Assembly: GCA_030765055.1 (NCBI GenBank) | Contig: JAUKNK010000147.1 | Location: 2,233,501-2,297,500, forward strand | Length of the DNA stretch: 64,000 nucleotides | Origin: Mantis religiosa | Lineage: Eukaryota > Arthropoda > Insecta > Mantodea > Mantidae | Reading direction: 5' to 3' | The notes under the pieces: generated by a model | Seen by the model: only the letters and a program-made list of their open reading frames with translations | The model's database searches: none | What the model was told of the DNA's origin: nothing | Part shown: in pieces, positions 46,361-56,393 of the stretch | How positions within the stretch are numbered: position 1 is the stretch's first letter | Layout: the number at the start of each line of letters is the position of its first letter | Program-made: the position numbers and the translations under genes

Positions 46361-46680
46361 TACCTACCTGCCCTGAGGCGGGATAAATAGAAGGGGTGGT
46401 GGTTAGCTCTTTGTTGCACTAAGCTCAGAGTAGTATAGAATTGAGAGAATCAGCACAGTGTAGATAAGATGTTGAACTCTCCTCTGTGTTAATATATGAG
46501 TGATGTAGAATGCTCATTGATTTAGAACTCTCCTATATGAAAATCGAGTTGTAAAAGAAGGGGAGTGTTGGCGTAGTGCCGTTCTCCCCTGTGCAGTGAG
46601 ATGTTTTTGAGGGTTGGGATGATGATGATGTTGATGATGATGATTGTGTGTGTGTGTGTGTGTGATGTGTAATGTGTGAT

Positions 46681-46828
46681 GGGTGGGATGGGTAACGGGG
46701 GGTTCCGGGGATGTTTGAATTAAATGTGAATTCTTTTCGATGTGTGTTTGTGTGTGCTTGAACTCTCATGTATGAATATCGAGTCTAGGGTTCGATATTG
46801 TGATGGGGCGGGGTGGGTAACGGGGGGG
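46681..46828 (+). other. Two G-quadruplex-forming tracts near the palindrome centre
   Basis: At 46681-46702 G-runs of 3, 3, 3 and 6 are separated by loops of 1, 2 and 4. At 46805-46828 runs of 4, 4, 3 and 7 are separated by loops of 1, 1 and 4. Both fit the canonical G4 rule. The right arm carries the complements several times (about 47215, 47470, 47730, 47860). Confidence 0.7.
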
Positions 46829-46948
46829 TTCCGGGGATGTTTGAATTAAATGTATTTATAGTAATTCTTCGATGACTGTGCTTGAACTCTCATGTATGAA
46901 TATCGAGTGTAGGGTTTGATATCTATTACGTTTAGTGTATGATATATG

Positions 46949-47032
46949 AATTTATTTTCATAAATCTCTCCCAGTAAACATACCTAATCATTCTCTCGAT
47001 ATTCTTTTATCTAAAGATTAACGATACTACAT
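46949..47032. other. Palindrome loop (84 bp)
   Basis: The only part of the element without an inverted partner. AT-rich, with TTTATTTTCATAAATC at its left side and CTCTCGATATTCTTTTATC in the middle. It would be the hairpin turn in a snap-back molecule. Confidence 0.75.
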
Positions 47033-47780
47033 CATATATCATACACTAAACGTAATAGATATCAAACCCTACACTCGATATTCATACATGAGAGTTCAAG
47101 CACAGACATCGAAGCACTGAACGTAATAGATATCAAACCCTAGACTCGATATTCATACATGAGAGTTCAAGCACAGTCATCGAAGAATTACTATCAATAC
47201 ATTTAATTCAAACATCCCCGGAATCCCTCCGTTACCCACCCCGCCCCATCACAATATCGGACCCTAGACTTTAACAATACTACATCATATATCATACACT
47301 AAACGTAATAGATATCAAACCCTACACTCGATATTCATACATGAGAGTTCAAGCACAGACATCGAAGCACTGAACGTAATAGATATCAAACCCTAGACTC
47401 GATATTCATACATGAGAGTTCAAGCACAGTCATCGAAGAATTACTATCAATACATTTAATTCAAACATCCCCGGAACCCCTCCGTTACCCACCCCGCCCC
47501 ATCACAATATCGAACCCTAGACTTTAACGATACTACATCATATATCATACACTAAACGTAATAGATATCAAACCCTACACTCGATATTCATACATGAGAG
47601 TTCAAGCACAGACATCGAAGCACTGAACGTAATAGATATCAAACCCTAGACTCGATATTCATACATGAGAGTTCAAGCACAGTCATCGAAGAATTACTAT
47701 CAATACTATCAATATTCAAACATCCCCGGAACCCCCCCGTTACCCTCCCCGCCCCATCACAATATCGAACCCTAGACTCG
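47022..47780. repeat. Three 253-bp tandem units next to the palindrome loop, right arm only
   Basis: ATCATATATC recurs at 47031, 47284 and 47537, a period of exactly 253. Inside each unit a 72-bp subrepeat (CGTAATAGATATCAAACCCT, GATATTCATACATGAGAGTT) occurs twice. The units differ by single bases, for example GGAATCCC/GGAACCCC. The left arm has one unit without the internal doubling. Confidence 0.92.
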
Positions 47781-48208
47781 ATATTCATACATGAGAGTTC
47801 AAGCACACACACACACACATCGAAAAGAATTCACATTTAATTCAAACATCCCCGGAACCCCCCCCCCCCGTTACCCATCCCACCCATCACACATTACACA
47901 TCACACACACACACACACACAATCATCATCATCAACATCATCATCATCATCCCAACCCTCAAAAACATCTCACTGCACAGGGGAGAACGGCACTACGCCA
48001 ACACTCCCCTTCTTTTACAACTCGATTTTCATATAGGAGAGTTCTAAATCAATGAGCATTCTACATCATTCATATATTAACACAGAGGAGAGTTCAACAT
48101 CTTATCTACACTGTGCTGATTCTCTCAATTCTATACTACTCTGAGCTTAGTGCAACAAAGAGCTAACCACCACCCCTTCTATTTATCCCGCCTCAGGGCA
48201 GGTAGGTA

Positions 48209-48800
48209 AATTGTCTCAATCCTGGGATCGACTCCCGCACAGGTGGGCACTTTTAATACCGTTATAACTCTGAAAGTAATTATGATAGCGACTTCCAACA
48301 AATTTTATAAATGTTATATAGTTAATTAGTATCTTCTGGACTTATACCGTATACCTGAAGTGCTTGGTTCGAATCCTGAACCGTTTCATTTTAATATCTC
48401 TGTAACCGGTGGGTCTAGAGCGTTGAAATAAACTTTTTATGGCTATACCTAACGTAATCAATCATTCCCTATCACTGTATAGCTCAGGAGGTCTTTGGTT
48501 CAATTCCCATCGTCCATTGAATTATGTAATTGTGGTCTATTTCCTGATCTGTTGCACTTAGAACAGCGGGTTAGAGCGCAGGTATTTTCATTTAACATAT
48601 GCTGTGAATGTTTTATGATTCCGTATTCTAGAGACCCGTGGTTCGATCACCGGTTCTGATGGAATAACTTTAATGTTGAATAACTCCCGTTTGAATAATG
48701 ATAATGCAATTAAATAACGAGTACATACATGCATTAGCCCCGAAATAGCTGCTGAAATGGTATTTTGCTCCTTACGATCAGGGTTCGAATCTCGGCAGGA
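48209..48800 (+). other. Array of five tRNA-like (B-box) cassettes, right arm
   Basis: Plus strand, T-loop cores at 48227 (GGGATCGACTCCC), 48368 (GGTTCGAATCC), 48499 (GGTTCAATTCC), 48642 (GGTTCGATCACC) and 48784 (GGGTTCGAATCTC). Spacings are 141, 131, 143 and 142 bp. A-box-like sequence is clearest before the fourth (CAGCGGGTTAGAGCGC) and fifth (TAGCTGCTGAAATGG). TTTT runs follow the first two within about 25 bp, as Pol III terminators would. Acceptor stems do not pair convincingly. Confidence 0.5.
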
Positions 48801-49446
48801 TAATTTAAATAACTCTGAATATCAATGCTTTAGGCGTGTTGACAAGCTCATCCCATAAGATCATACATCATGACTTGGCACATGACCAAAAGGGATGAGT
48901 ACCTTAACCAAAATACATAGACTTTCAGATCAAATGACTTAATCACGAAGTTTAAGATAGAAGCATAAGACTGAACAAAACAAGATGGATGAAATAATTG
49001 AACTTAAGAAAGGAGAACGGATGTCCATAGAAAAATCATAACTAGGTTAAAGATGTATGTAAAGGAATCAAGAACACGTGGTTGAGGATGAAGTGAAGGA
49101 GCCTAAGGACGCTCCCTAGATGAGTTAAATAGTGTAATAGCTGAACTTGAGAGAATATAACTTCTAGGTTAAGAGATGTATCAAACAGCTCCAAGAAGGT
49201 ATGATTGAAGATGTAGAGATGCCTAAGGGTGGTGATGGGGGCTCCTAATGTAACTTTAAAACTAAAAGGCGTAGCTCAGTCATGTTTATACTCGTTTGAA
49301 TTGTCTAAATTGTATCTTCAAATCTATTTATTTATTGCCTTTTTAAATTTTAATTTGTCTAATTTTTTCTCTCATGTGATTTCTATACTAGATAAAGAAT
49401 AATCGTAAACTGCTAAAATGAATAGAGTTTTCTTTAAGGTTTTCTC

Positions 49447-49549
49447 CGATAGTAGAACCACCTTCGAACCCCTGTGGTATCAAGATAATAGTTTTCTTTT
49501 AGGTTTTCTCCGATAGGAGCGCCACCTTCGAACCCCGTTGGTGGAGGGG
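49447..49549. other. Tandem pair of hairpins with TTCGAA loop, right arm
   Basis: Mirror of the left-arm pair, about 240-340 bp upstream of the right polymerase start: ACCAC CTTCGAACCCCT GTGGT and CCACC TTCGAACCCCGTT GGTGG. Confidence 0.5.
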
Positions 49550-49784
49550 ATGATGAAGTTTTCTATTAGGTCTGCGCTAAGTGTATAAAGAGAGCTTGAT
49601 CGAGCTTAGATTGTAATTACGCTAGTGTGTTTATAGCTGAGCGGATCAGCTTCCACAGTGAAATTCATCATCAGCAGCGCTGATAACTTATCAAGGTGAA
49701 GAAGAGAAGTGAAAAGGTGTATCAGACAATTACTTAGCAACATATTCCCCAAGAATTAGTCTGCACATAACAAAAACTATAGCA

Positions 49785-52700
49785 ATGGAAGCTCTGTTAG
49801 ACACTGCTATTCCAGAATTTAAGTGTGGTAAATGTGATAAGAGTTTCCTGAAAAACTACCATAAAAAGAGACACGAGCTGGTCTGCGGTCAGTATTATGA
49901 ATGTAAACATTGTGCTGACGTTTATGGTACTGAACATTGCAGAGATGTGCATCAAGAACGATGCGAGAGAATAATTGCTGCTAAGAAACTCAAGATCGAA
50001 CCTACCAAACATAAATTGCTGTTAATGGTTCCTGATGAAGATGATGTCGTAGAATATGAAACAGCTTTCCAGGATCGACTGAAATGATATTTCATCCAAT
50101 GCTCTACATGCCAAGACCTGAACACCTATCTCCAAGAATCAAAACAGCGGATAATTCAAGCCATTCAGAAGGAGCTAAGGATCCATAAAAGTGTGAAAAT
50201 TAACATCATGGCTGAATGTCGGTTTGTGAATGCCATTGGTGACACTACTGATAAAGCATTTAAAACACAAAATCAAGCAATATTTTTAGAAAGTGACTTG
50301 GATGCCATCTTGGAAAGGAAATTCAAGAAACTTTGTACTGAAATGGAGGAAAGTCAACTTAAAGGAAGCAACTGGGCTTTATTAGCTGTTGACGGGGTTC
50401 GAGTTAGAATCAACAAGAATAATGGACTAAGAGGAAGCAGTTACATCCCTCTACCGACCTCTATTGGAGCTAAAGGAGCCTGCATAAATCCCCAGAATTA
50501 TGAAGATGAAAAATGTTTTATGTATGCTGTTCTCGCCAAGTTCATTCAAAAGGATCCTCAACGTGTTAGCAAGTATAAGGATTTTCAAGAAAGATATGAC
50601 TTTTCCTGCGTCTCGTTTCCTACGAGCCTGACTGATATTCCGAAATTTGAACGAAGAAATAACATCTCTATAAATGTTTTCGGCCTGGATGAGAAAAATC
50701 AAGTGTTTCCTATGAAGGTTATCGATGAAGAACTGTCCGACCATCGTGACCTGCTTTTATTAAGTGATGCAGCTGGACGTCATCATTACGTTTATATAAA
50801 GAATTTCGAGAGACTTATTCATCAACAAAAAACCAAATGTGAGGGAAAACTCTACATCTGCAAACGCTGTTTTACGCACTTTGATTATCGAAATGGAGGA
50901 GTTGAGAGGTTAAATGAACATAGAAAAATATGTAGCCAACACGGAGTTGCTAAGATTGTTATGCCAACTAAGGAGAAATCTATTGTTAGATTCAAGAATT
51001 ATGAAAGGATGTTGAAATTACCTTATGTCATATACGCTGACTTTGAAAGCATTCTTACCCCTTACCACGGGTGTTCTTCTAATCCCGAAACGTCTTATAC
51101 AGTTCCATATCAGAAGCATATTCCTATGAGTTTCTGTGTATATGTCAAACCGTCGGCCTCAATGGAAGGTTTACAGACTGATCTTCCTACTGAACCCTAT
51201 GTATATCGTGGTTATTATGCTGCACCGAAGTTTATGGAGTATGTAAGTTCTCTCGCAAAGAAGATTAATAGTATATACAAAACTGATGCTCCATTAACAC
51301 TAACAGATGAGCAGCAAAAATCTTTCGAATGCTCTACAGAATGTTACTTATGTGGTAAAGAATTTACCAGAGAGAACTGGAAAGTACGAGATCATGATCA
51401 TATAACCGGTGAATACCGAGGAAGTCTACATAATAAGTGTAATTTAGCCTGTAAAACACCTAATTATATTCCTGTCTTCATGCATAACCTGAGTGGATAT
51501 GACTCCCATTTCATTGTTAAGGAGTTAGGATGTACTAGCGAGAGAGTAGAAGTTATTCCTAGCTCAGAGGAAAGTTATATATCATTTTCCAAGTATGCTG
51601 GTGATATTAAACTCCGCTTTGTGGATACCTATCGCTTTCTTAGTACCAGCTTGGATAAACTAGCAAACAATCTAACATCATATCCTGAAACCATAAAGTA
51701 CTTTGGAGCAGAGCAATTCAAATCGATGATCCGTAAGGGTGTTTTCCCCTACGATTACGTTACATCATGGGATGTTTTGAATGACACAGAACTTCCTCCT
51801 AGGGAGGCATTCTACAACAAGCTGAACAAAGAAGAAATTAGTGATGGAGAGTATGAACATGCAAAAAGTATATGGAGACAGTTCAACATTAAAACATTAG
51901 GAGAGTATAGCGATCTCTATCTAAGCTCAGATGTTCTTCTACTAGCTGATGTGTTTGAGACATTCAGAGACCAGACCCTGAAAACTCATAAAGTTGATCC
52001 TGCACATTATTTTACATCTCCTGGACTTACGTGGGATGCAATGCTGCTGTACACAGGAATTGAACTAGAATTGCTACAGGATTACGATCAGCTACTCATG
52101 GTTGAATCAGGTATACGAGGAGGATTATGCCAAGTGTCTCATCGATACGCAAAGGCGAACAACATCTATATGGAGGAGTATGACTCAAGTAAGCCCTCTC
52201 AATATATTACGTACGAGGACGCAAATAACCAATATGGCTGGGCGATGTGCCACGCCCTTCCTTATGGGGGTTTTGAGTGGGTTTCTCCTGCAGATATTAA
52301 CCTAGAAATACTTCGAGAAGATAACCCTCTCGGCTACATTTTAGAAGTGGATCTTGAATATCCCACAGAACTTCACGAGCTGCATAACGATTTACCATTC
52401 CTGCCCGAGTGTATCAAGCCTAAGTATTCTTCTACAAAGAAGCTAATTCCACACCTTGGATCACGAACTAAGTATGTGGTGCACTACATGACCTTGAAGC
52501 AAGCTCTTGATCATGGGATAAAACTGACAAAAATCCATCGTGTACTACAATTTCGACAGTCGTGCTGGTTAAAGCCTTATGTCCAATTCAATAACGGACT
52601 ACGACAAGGATCTAGAAATGATTTCGAGAAGGATCTGTACAAACTTTTTAACAATGCCATGTTCGGAAAAACTATGGAGAATATAAGAAACCGAATGAAT

Positions 52701-53438
52701 ATACGACTTGTTACCGATTGGAAGACATTGGAAAAGCTGGTTGCTAAGCCTACGTTCATTGATCGAACTATATATGGACCTAATCTGGCTGCAGTACACT
52801 TGGCTTCACGAGAGATAGTGTTCGACAAACCTATATACATTGGGATGTGTGTGCTGGATATCTCAAAAACCTTGATGTATCGATATCATTATGATGTGTT
52901 ATTGCCGTATTACGGGACTGAAAATCTAAAACTCATGTACATGGATACAGACTCTTTCATCCATAGAGTGACTACAAAAGATATATACCAGGATAAGTTA
53001 CGTTTTCTTGAACATCTGGATACTGCTGATTATCCTGTCGAGCATATATGTCATTCTACAAAAAACAGGAAAGTTTTGGGAAAATTTAAAGATGAAGCCA
53101 ATGGAAAAATTATTTATCGTTTTGTAGGGCTCAGACCTAAGATGTATGCTCTCGACATAGATGGAGGTGTAATCAAGAAGATTAAAGGCATAAAGCGTAG
53201 CGCAATCAGGCAGTACATCAACTTCGATAGCTATGTGGAATGTCTTAAAACCCAAAAGATCCTAAGAACTCCTATGAACTTAATCCTATCCCGAAAACAT
53301 AATGTTTCTACAGTTGAAGCTAATAAAATAGCCCTGTCGCCTCATGACGACAAGAGAGTGATTGCTGAGGATGGAGTATCAACATACGCGTACGGACACT
53401 ATAGTATTGCAAAAAGTGTGCAAGAGGAGGCAACTTAG
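49785..53438 (+). pseudogene. Second copy of the family B DNA polymerase, nonsense at codon 101
   Basis: Exact mirror of the left gene. One C-to-G change makes codon 101 (Ser TCA) a TGA at 50085-50087. The remaining 1100 codons are open and all exonuclease and polymerase motifs are kept. Other protein differences are R52C, L308F and T649I. Downstream initiation at the Met of NIMAEC (50208) could still yield a protein lacking the N-terminal fingers, but that is speculative. The arms have therefore begun to diverge, and only the left copy is full length. Confidence 0.9.
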
Positions 53439-53993
53439 ATCAGAAGATAACGGTTATCTCTGTAAGCTAAGCTACAGAATGAATATTTATTTAAGTAGCA
53501 TCTATCCTACGACTCTCACGACGCCTGAGGAAGAAAGAAGAAATAACAAAAATGGAGGAAGGCGTTAACTCTGCCACTAGGATTAAATTCTAGTGCTGGT
53601 CTCCAGCCCAGATAAAAGAGGAGAGGCGTCTACTACTGAACTACAAGCTAACTGAACGCACTTTAATGTTAAAATAGGTAAATTGAAAAAGTAACTACTA
53701 TCTCGTAATCTGAAATATCCTTGAAAAAGCTTTTACTTAGTTATAAAATGATTTAAGTAACTGAACTTGGTCTAAAAAATCCTTGAAACATCCTTAAACC
53801 TCATAACATCTGAAAAAGCTTGAAAATAGCATAAGAACATTGGTTTAGCGTTACGACTTATTACAAGACGATGCAGAGGGGGTAAAAGCTTGAAAAAAGA
53901 CACAAGAGTATAAAGATATCAATCTGCATGAAAATACGTATGAAAACTCTATGCCTAGACCATTGCAAATATACCTCTAAGAGTAACGAAAAT

Positions 53994-54834
53994 ATCTCTA
54001 GCTAGAAAACCTTTAGCTATGAAACCTATAGCTCTTAATCCTAGAGCTCCGAGATCATACCCCAATACCTAACCTCCGGATCCTACAGGTTTAACCTCCT
54101 GACCAGCAACCTTTAGCTACGAAGCTTATAACTCTTAACCCTAGAGCCCTCGGATCATACCTCAATACGTAGCCTCCAGATCCTACAGCCTTAATCTCTA
54201 GACCGAGAGATCTAACCTTGAATCCATACGACCTAACCACTAAACCTACTACAGCCTTTAACCTTCAGACCAGAAACCTTTAGCTATGAAGCCTACAACT
54301 CTTAACCCTAGAGCCCTCAGATCATACCTCAATACGTAACCTCCAGATCCTACAGCCTTAAACTCTAGACCGAGAGATCTAACCTTGAATCCATACGATC
54401 TAACCCAGATCATACATAGAGGCCTAGCCCCTAAATTCTACAGCTCTCAACCATCCAGACAAACAGACTTCACCTGTGAAACTATTAACCCTAGAGCCTT
54501 AGATCATAGCACAAGAGCTAACCATTAAATCCTACAGCTATTAATCTTCCATACCTGCAACCCTACCTGTTAAAACCTGCTGCCCTTAACCCTAGAGCCC
54601 CAGATCATACCTCAAGACCTAACCTCTAAGTCCTATAGCTATTAACCTCCCAGACCAACAGTCTTTACCTAAGAAACCCTGCAACTCTTAACCCTAGAGC
54701 CGCAGATCATACTACAAGAGCTAACCATTAAATCCTACAGCTATTAACATCCCATCCCAACAGACTTCACCTAAGAAAACCTGCAACTCCTGACCCTAGA
54801 GCCTCAGATCACAGCTCAAGACAAGCCCTGATAA
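53994..54834 (-). repeat. Terminal array of ~100-bp repeats, right arm
   Basis: Inverted partner of 39735-40575 with the same unit order (seen here as CTCTTAACCCTAGAGC, CATACCTCAATAC and similar). A few single-base differences from the left array. Confidence 0.85.
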
Positions 54835-55345
54835 CACCTCAAGACAAAGCATTATAAGTTACAGCAAATTAAGACGATTGACTGCCTACCTAAACACTGT
54901 CTAAATCCACTAAACATACAGATTGCGCATGGCCGCCATCTTGCCCTTTTGGGTCTGCGCTGGAACCTACCATTTATAACTACTTACGGATATGACCTCG
55001 GTGGGGCCACCTGGTAATCTAGCACACCTTGAACTAGCTATGCTGGCTAGTACGCAGGAATATTAATGGCTTCCCTCAACCCCGTCCGGAGACGCACCCG
55101 ATCTGACACGGGTATCGGTAACCAATGCCCCGTCGAGTCCAACCAAATTCGAACAACTCCCTATCAGAGAGGGGCTAGAATTTTCGGCCCGAGGTTCCTC
55201 TAGTAACGTCAGAGGTACCACGAGTGCTAGGGGTCCGCAGCTGAAGGGGACGGATCCGCTCCCCTACGGGGTGTATCAAGGAGAAGAAACATGCGCCATT
55301 GTGAGATCGCAGTCAGCCACGTACGCTTCGTTGTGCTTGTTTACA

Positions 55346-55775
55346 ATGTCGGTGTTGATTGATAATCCCGCCGCTTGTGAAATCAGATCTGTGATTCGTT
55401 TTCTGGATGCTAGGAAAGTGAAAGCAATTGAAATTTATCGGCAAATTTGCGATGTCAAAAGGTGTTGTAATTCCTCACCACAACGCACGACCGCACACTG
55501 CAAATGCTACGGAAAACATCCTGCAGGGATTTGGCTGGTACGGGTTTGGCCACCCCCCGTACAGCCCTAACCTCGCTCCTAGCGACTTTCATCTGTTTTT
55601 GCATCTCATATCTTTCCTTGGCGGTCAACACTTCAACAATGACGAAGAGCTAAAAGAGAATGTTTCCAACTGTTTGAACACACAGGCGGCAAACTTCTAT
55701 GAAGAAGGTATACAAAAACTTGTGCCTCGCTATGACAAATGCCAGCAAAATTTCGGTAGTTATGTGAAAAGGTAG
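55346..55775 (+). pseudogene. mariner family D transposase, internally deleted
   Basis: MSVLIDNPAACEIRSVIRFL and VKAIEIYRQICDV are the start of the first helix-turn-helix. About 37 codons in, at CGATGTCAAAAGG, the frame shifts and jumps straight to KGVVIPHHNARPHTANA, HPPYSPNLAPSDFHLF and the C-terminus (FYEEGIQKLVPRYDKC). So the second helix-turn-helix and first catalytic block are deleted. Two catalytic positions are also changed: HHDNARPH is HHNARPH and SPD is SPN. Stop at 55773-55775. Confidence 0.82.
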
Positions 55776-56120
55776 TTTAAAAGTTGTAGAATTTTGTGCG
55801 ATAAATACATTTTCTCTATCTGAACACAATTTTATTTTATTACCAAACAGATCTTACTCTCTGGATGTACCTCGTATAAACAGAAAACAATTAGGAACAC
55901 ATTTAAATGAAACATAATAAAAGATAAAGTATATAACGGGATAACTAACATACAATAACATTAAATAAGATGGATAACAATTGAAAAGAGAGGTTAGATA
56001 TGGGAGACTAGATTATGATCAGTGGTGTTATGAGAAAAAAAGAGGATCTACAATGAATTAGTGAGAAAAGTCACTATCTTCTAAATCAGTGAGTAGGATA
56101 TCTTGAGGTTGTTTTCTTTT

Positions 56121-56393
56121 CTTTTTTTTTTTTTTTGCTTGTTCCTTTTATACCCCGCCTTTAACTGCTATGGTCATATCGGCGGCCGTTCTCCTTTGGA
56201 ACATACTGAAAGTGTTAACTCGTTATATTTGGTTTTTTTTATCATTACAACACGCACACATTCACACTCTCATTCATACTTCCAGACTCTGGGGAAGATG
56301 GGGAATTATCTTGGTCGGAGGAAAATCCCCACCCCCACCGCCGGGAATCGAACCCGGGACCCCTAGCACGATAGGCAGGTGCTCTACCGGACC
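56121..56393 (-). mobile_element. tRNA-derived SINE, TSD GTTTTCTTTT
   Basis: Minus strand starts GGTCCGGTAGAGCACCTGCC (A box) and has GGGTTCGATTCCCGGC (B box) about 35 bp later, followed by a unique body and a poly(A) tail (T-run at 56122-56136). GTTTTCTTTT is duplicated at 56111-56120 and 56394-56403. The same jockey sequence without the SINE is at about 11262-11285 (CAGTTTTCTTTTCAATCTGG). So the site, tail and duplication are all confirmed. Confidence 0.92.

Larger units (their letters stand above)
44785..46532. other. Polinton interior upstream of left polymerase, no large ORF
   Basis: Holds the promoter side of the polymerase gene, the hairpin pair, the tRNA-like array and a spacer (45180-45760, mirror 48809-49390). 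In the spacer, read on the minus strand here (plus strand in the right arm, about 49010-49250), two short coding-like segments resemble each other (EDEVKEPKD and EDVEMPKGG) but stops intervene. No gene can be supported. Confidence 0.5.
39585..46948. repeat. Left palindrome arm (7364 bp)
   Basis: Inverted copy of 47033-54984. Differences seen by eye are few: in the polymerase, four amino-acid-level changes in 1217 codons. Near the centre this arm holds one copy of the tandem unit that is tripled in the other arm. A few single-base and microsatellite-length differences show that the arms are real, separate sequences. Confidence 0.9.
39585..54984. mobile_element. Palindromic Polinton/Maverick-type element carrying only DNA polymerase B
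   Basis: The 6-bp sequence TACGGA flanks it (39579-39584, 54985-54990). Its termini are AGTAGTTATAAATGG and the exact complement. 6-bp duplications and AG-starting ends are hallmarks of Polintons. The two halves are inverted copies: position p pairs with 94569-p without a net indel from both ends at least through the polymerase genes. The arms are 7364 and 7952 bp around an 84-bp loop. Each arm holds, from the end inward, a ~100-bp repeat array, a PolB gene, hairpins, a tRNA-like array and tandem repeats. No integrase, FtsK/HerA-type ATPase, protease or capsid gene is present, so it must be non-autonomous for integration. Confidence 0.9.
47033..54984. repeat. Right palindrome arm (7952 bp)
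   Basis: Inverted copy of 39585-46948. It is about 590 bp longer, explained by two extra 253-bp tandem units, an extra 72-bp subrepeat and small simple-repeat growth next to the loop. Confidence 0.9.
39343..55271 (-). mobile_element. GC-rich unclassified insertion with 13-bp TSD, itself split by the Polinton
   Basis: TGTATCAAGGAGA occurs at 39330-39342 and again at 55272-55284; with one copy the mariner leader becomes continuous. The inserted DNA, apart from the Polinton, is 39343-39584 plus 54991-55271, about 520 bp and markedly richer in G+C than its surroundings. The minus strand ends GGCATGAATTGAA, resembling the short simple tails of RTE-type LINEs or their SINEs. A long TSD also fits target-primed reverse transcription. 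I recognise no protein, so class and strand are tentative. Confidence 0.6.
39242..55874 (+). mobile_element. mariner family D, split by the GC-rich and Polinton insertions
   Basis: Left terminus CAAGTGGCGTCCAGAAAGTA at 39242 and right terminus (complement) CGAGGTACATCCAGAGAGTA ending at 55874 form a TIR pair. TA flanks them (39240-39241, 55875-55876), and the surrounding jockey sequence is continuous when they are removed. The left 100 bp are leader sequence; the transposase remnant is entirely on the right side (55346-55775). Confidence 0.85.

Noticed and set aside
47022..47780. CRISPR array
   Set aside because: Units are 253 bp with no short repeat/spacer alternation and the genome is eukaryotic; it is an ordinary tandem repeat.
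46533..48036. 78- and 81-codon His/Thr/Ser-rich open frames in both Polinton arms
   Set aside because: They are read through CACACA and CATCAT microsatellites. Presence in both arms follows from the palindrome, not from selection.
48209..48800. Five bona fide tRNA genes
   Set aside because: B boxes are good but acceptor and anticodon stems do not pair convincingly by hand, so I list them as tRNA-like only.
39585..54984. Possibility that the palindrome is a sequencing or assembly artefact (hairpin read-through)
   Set aside because: The arms differ by substitutions including a stop codon, by a 253-bp unit number and by microsatellite lengths, and both outer junctions carry the same TSD with the split host element resuming. 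Kept as a caveat because only reads can settle it.
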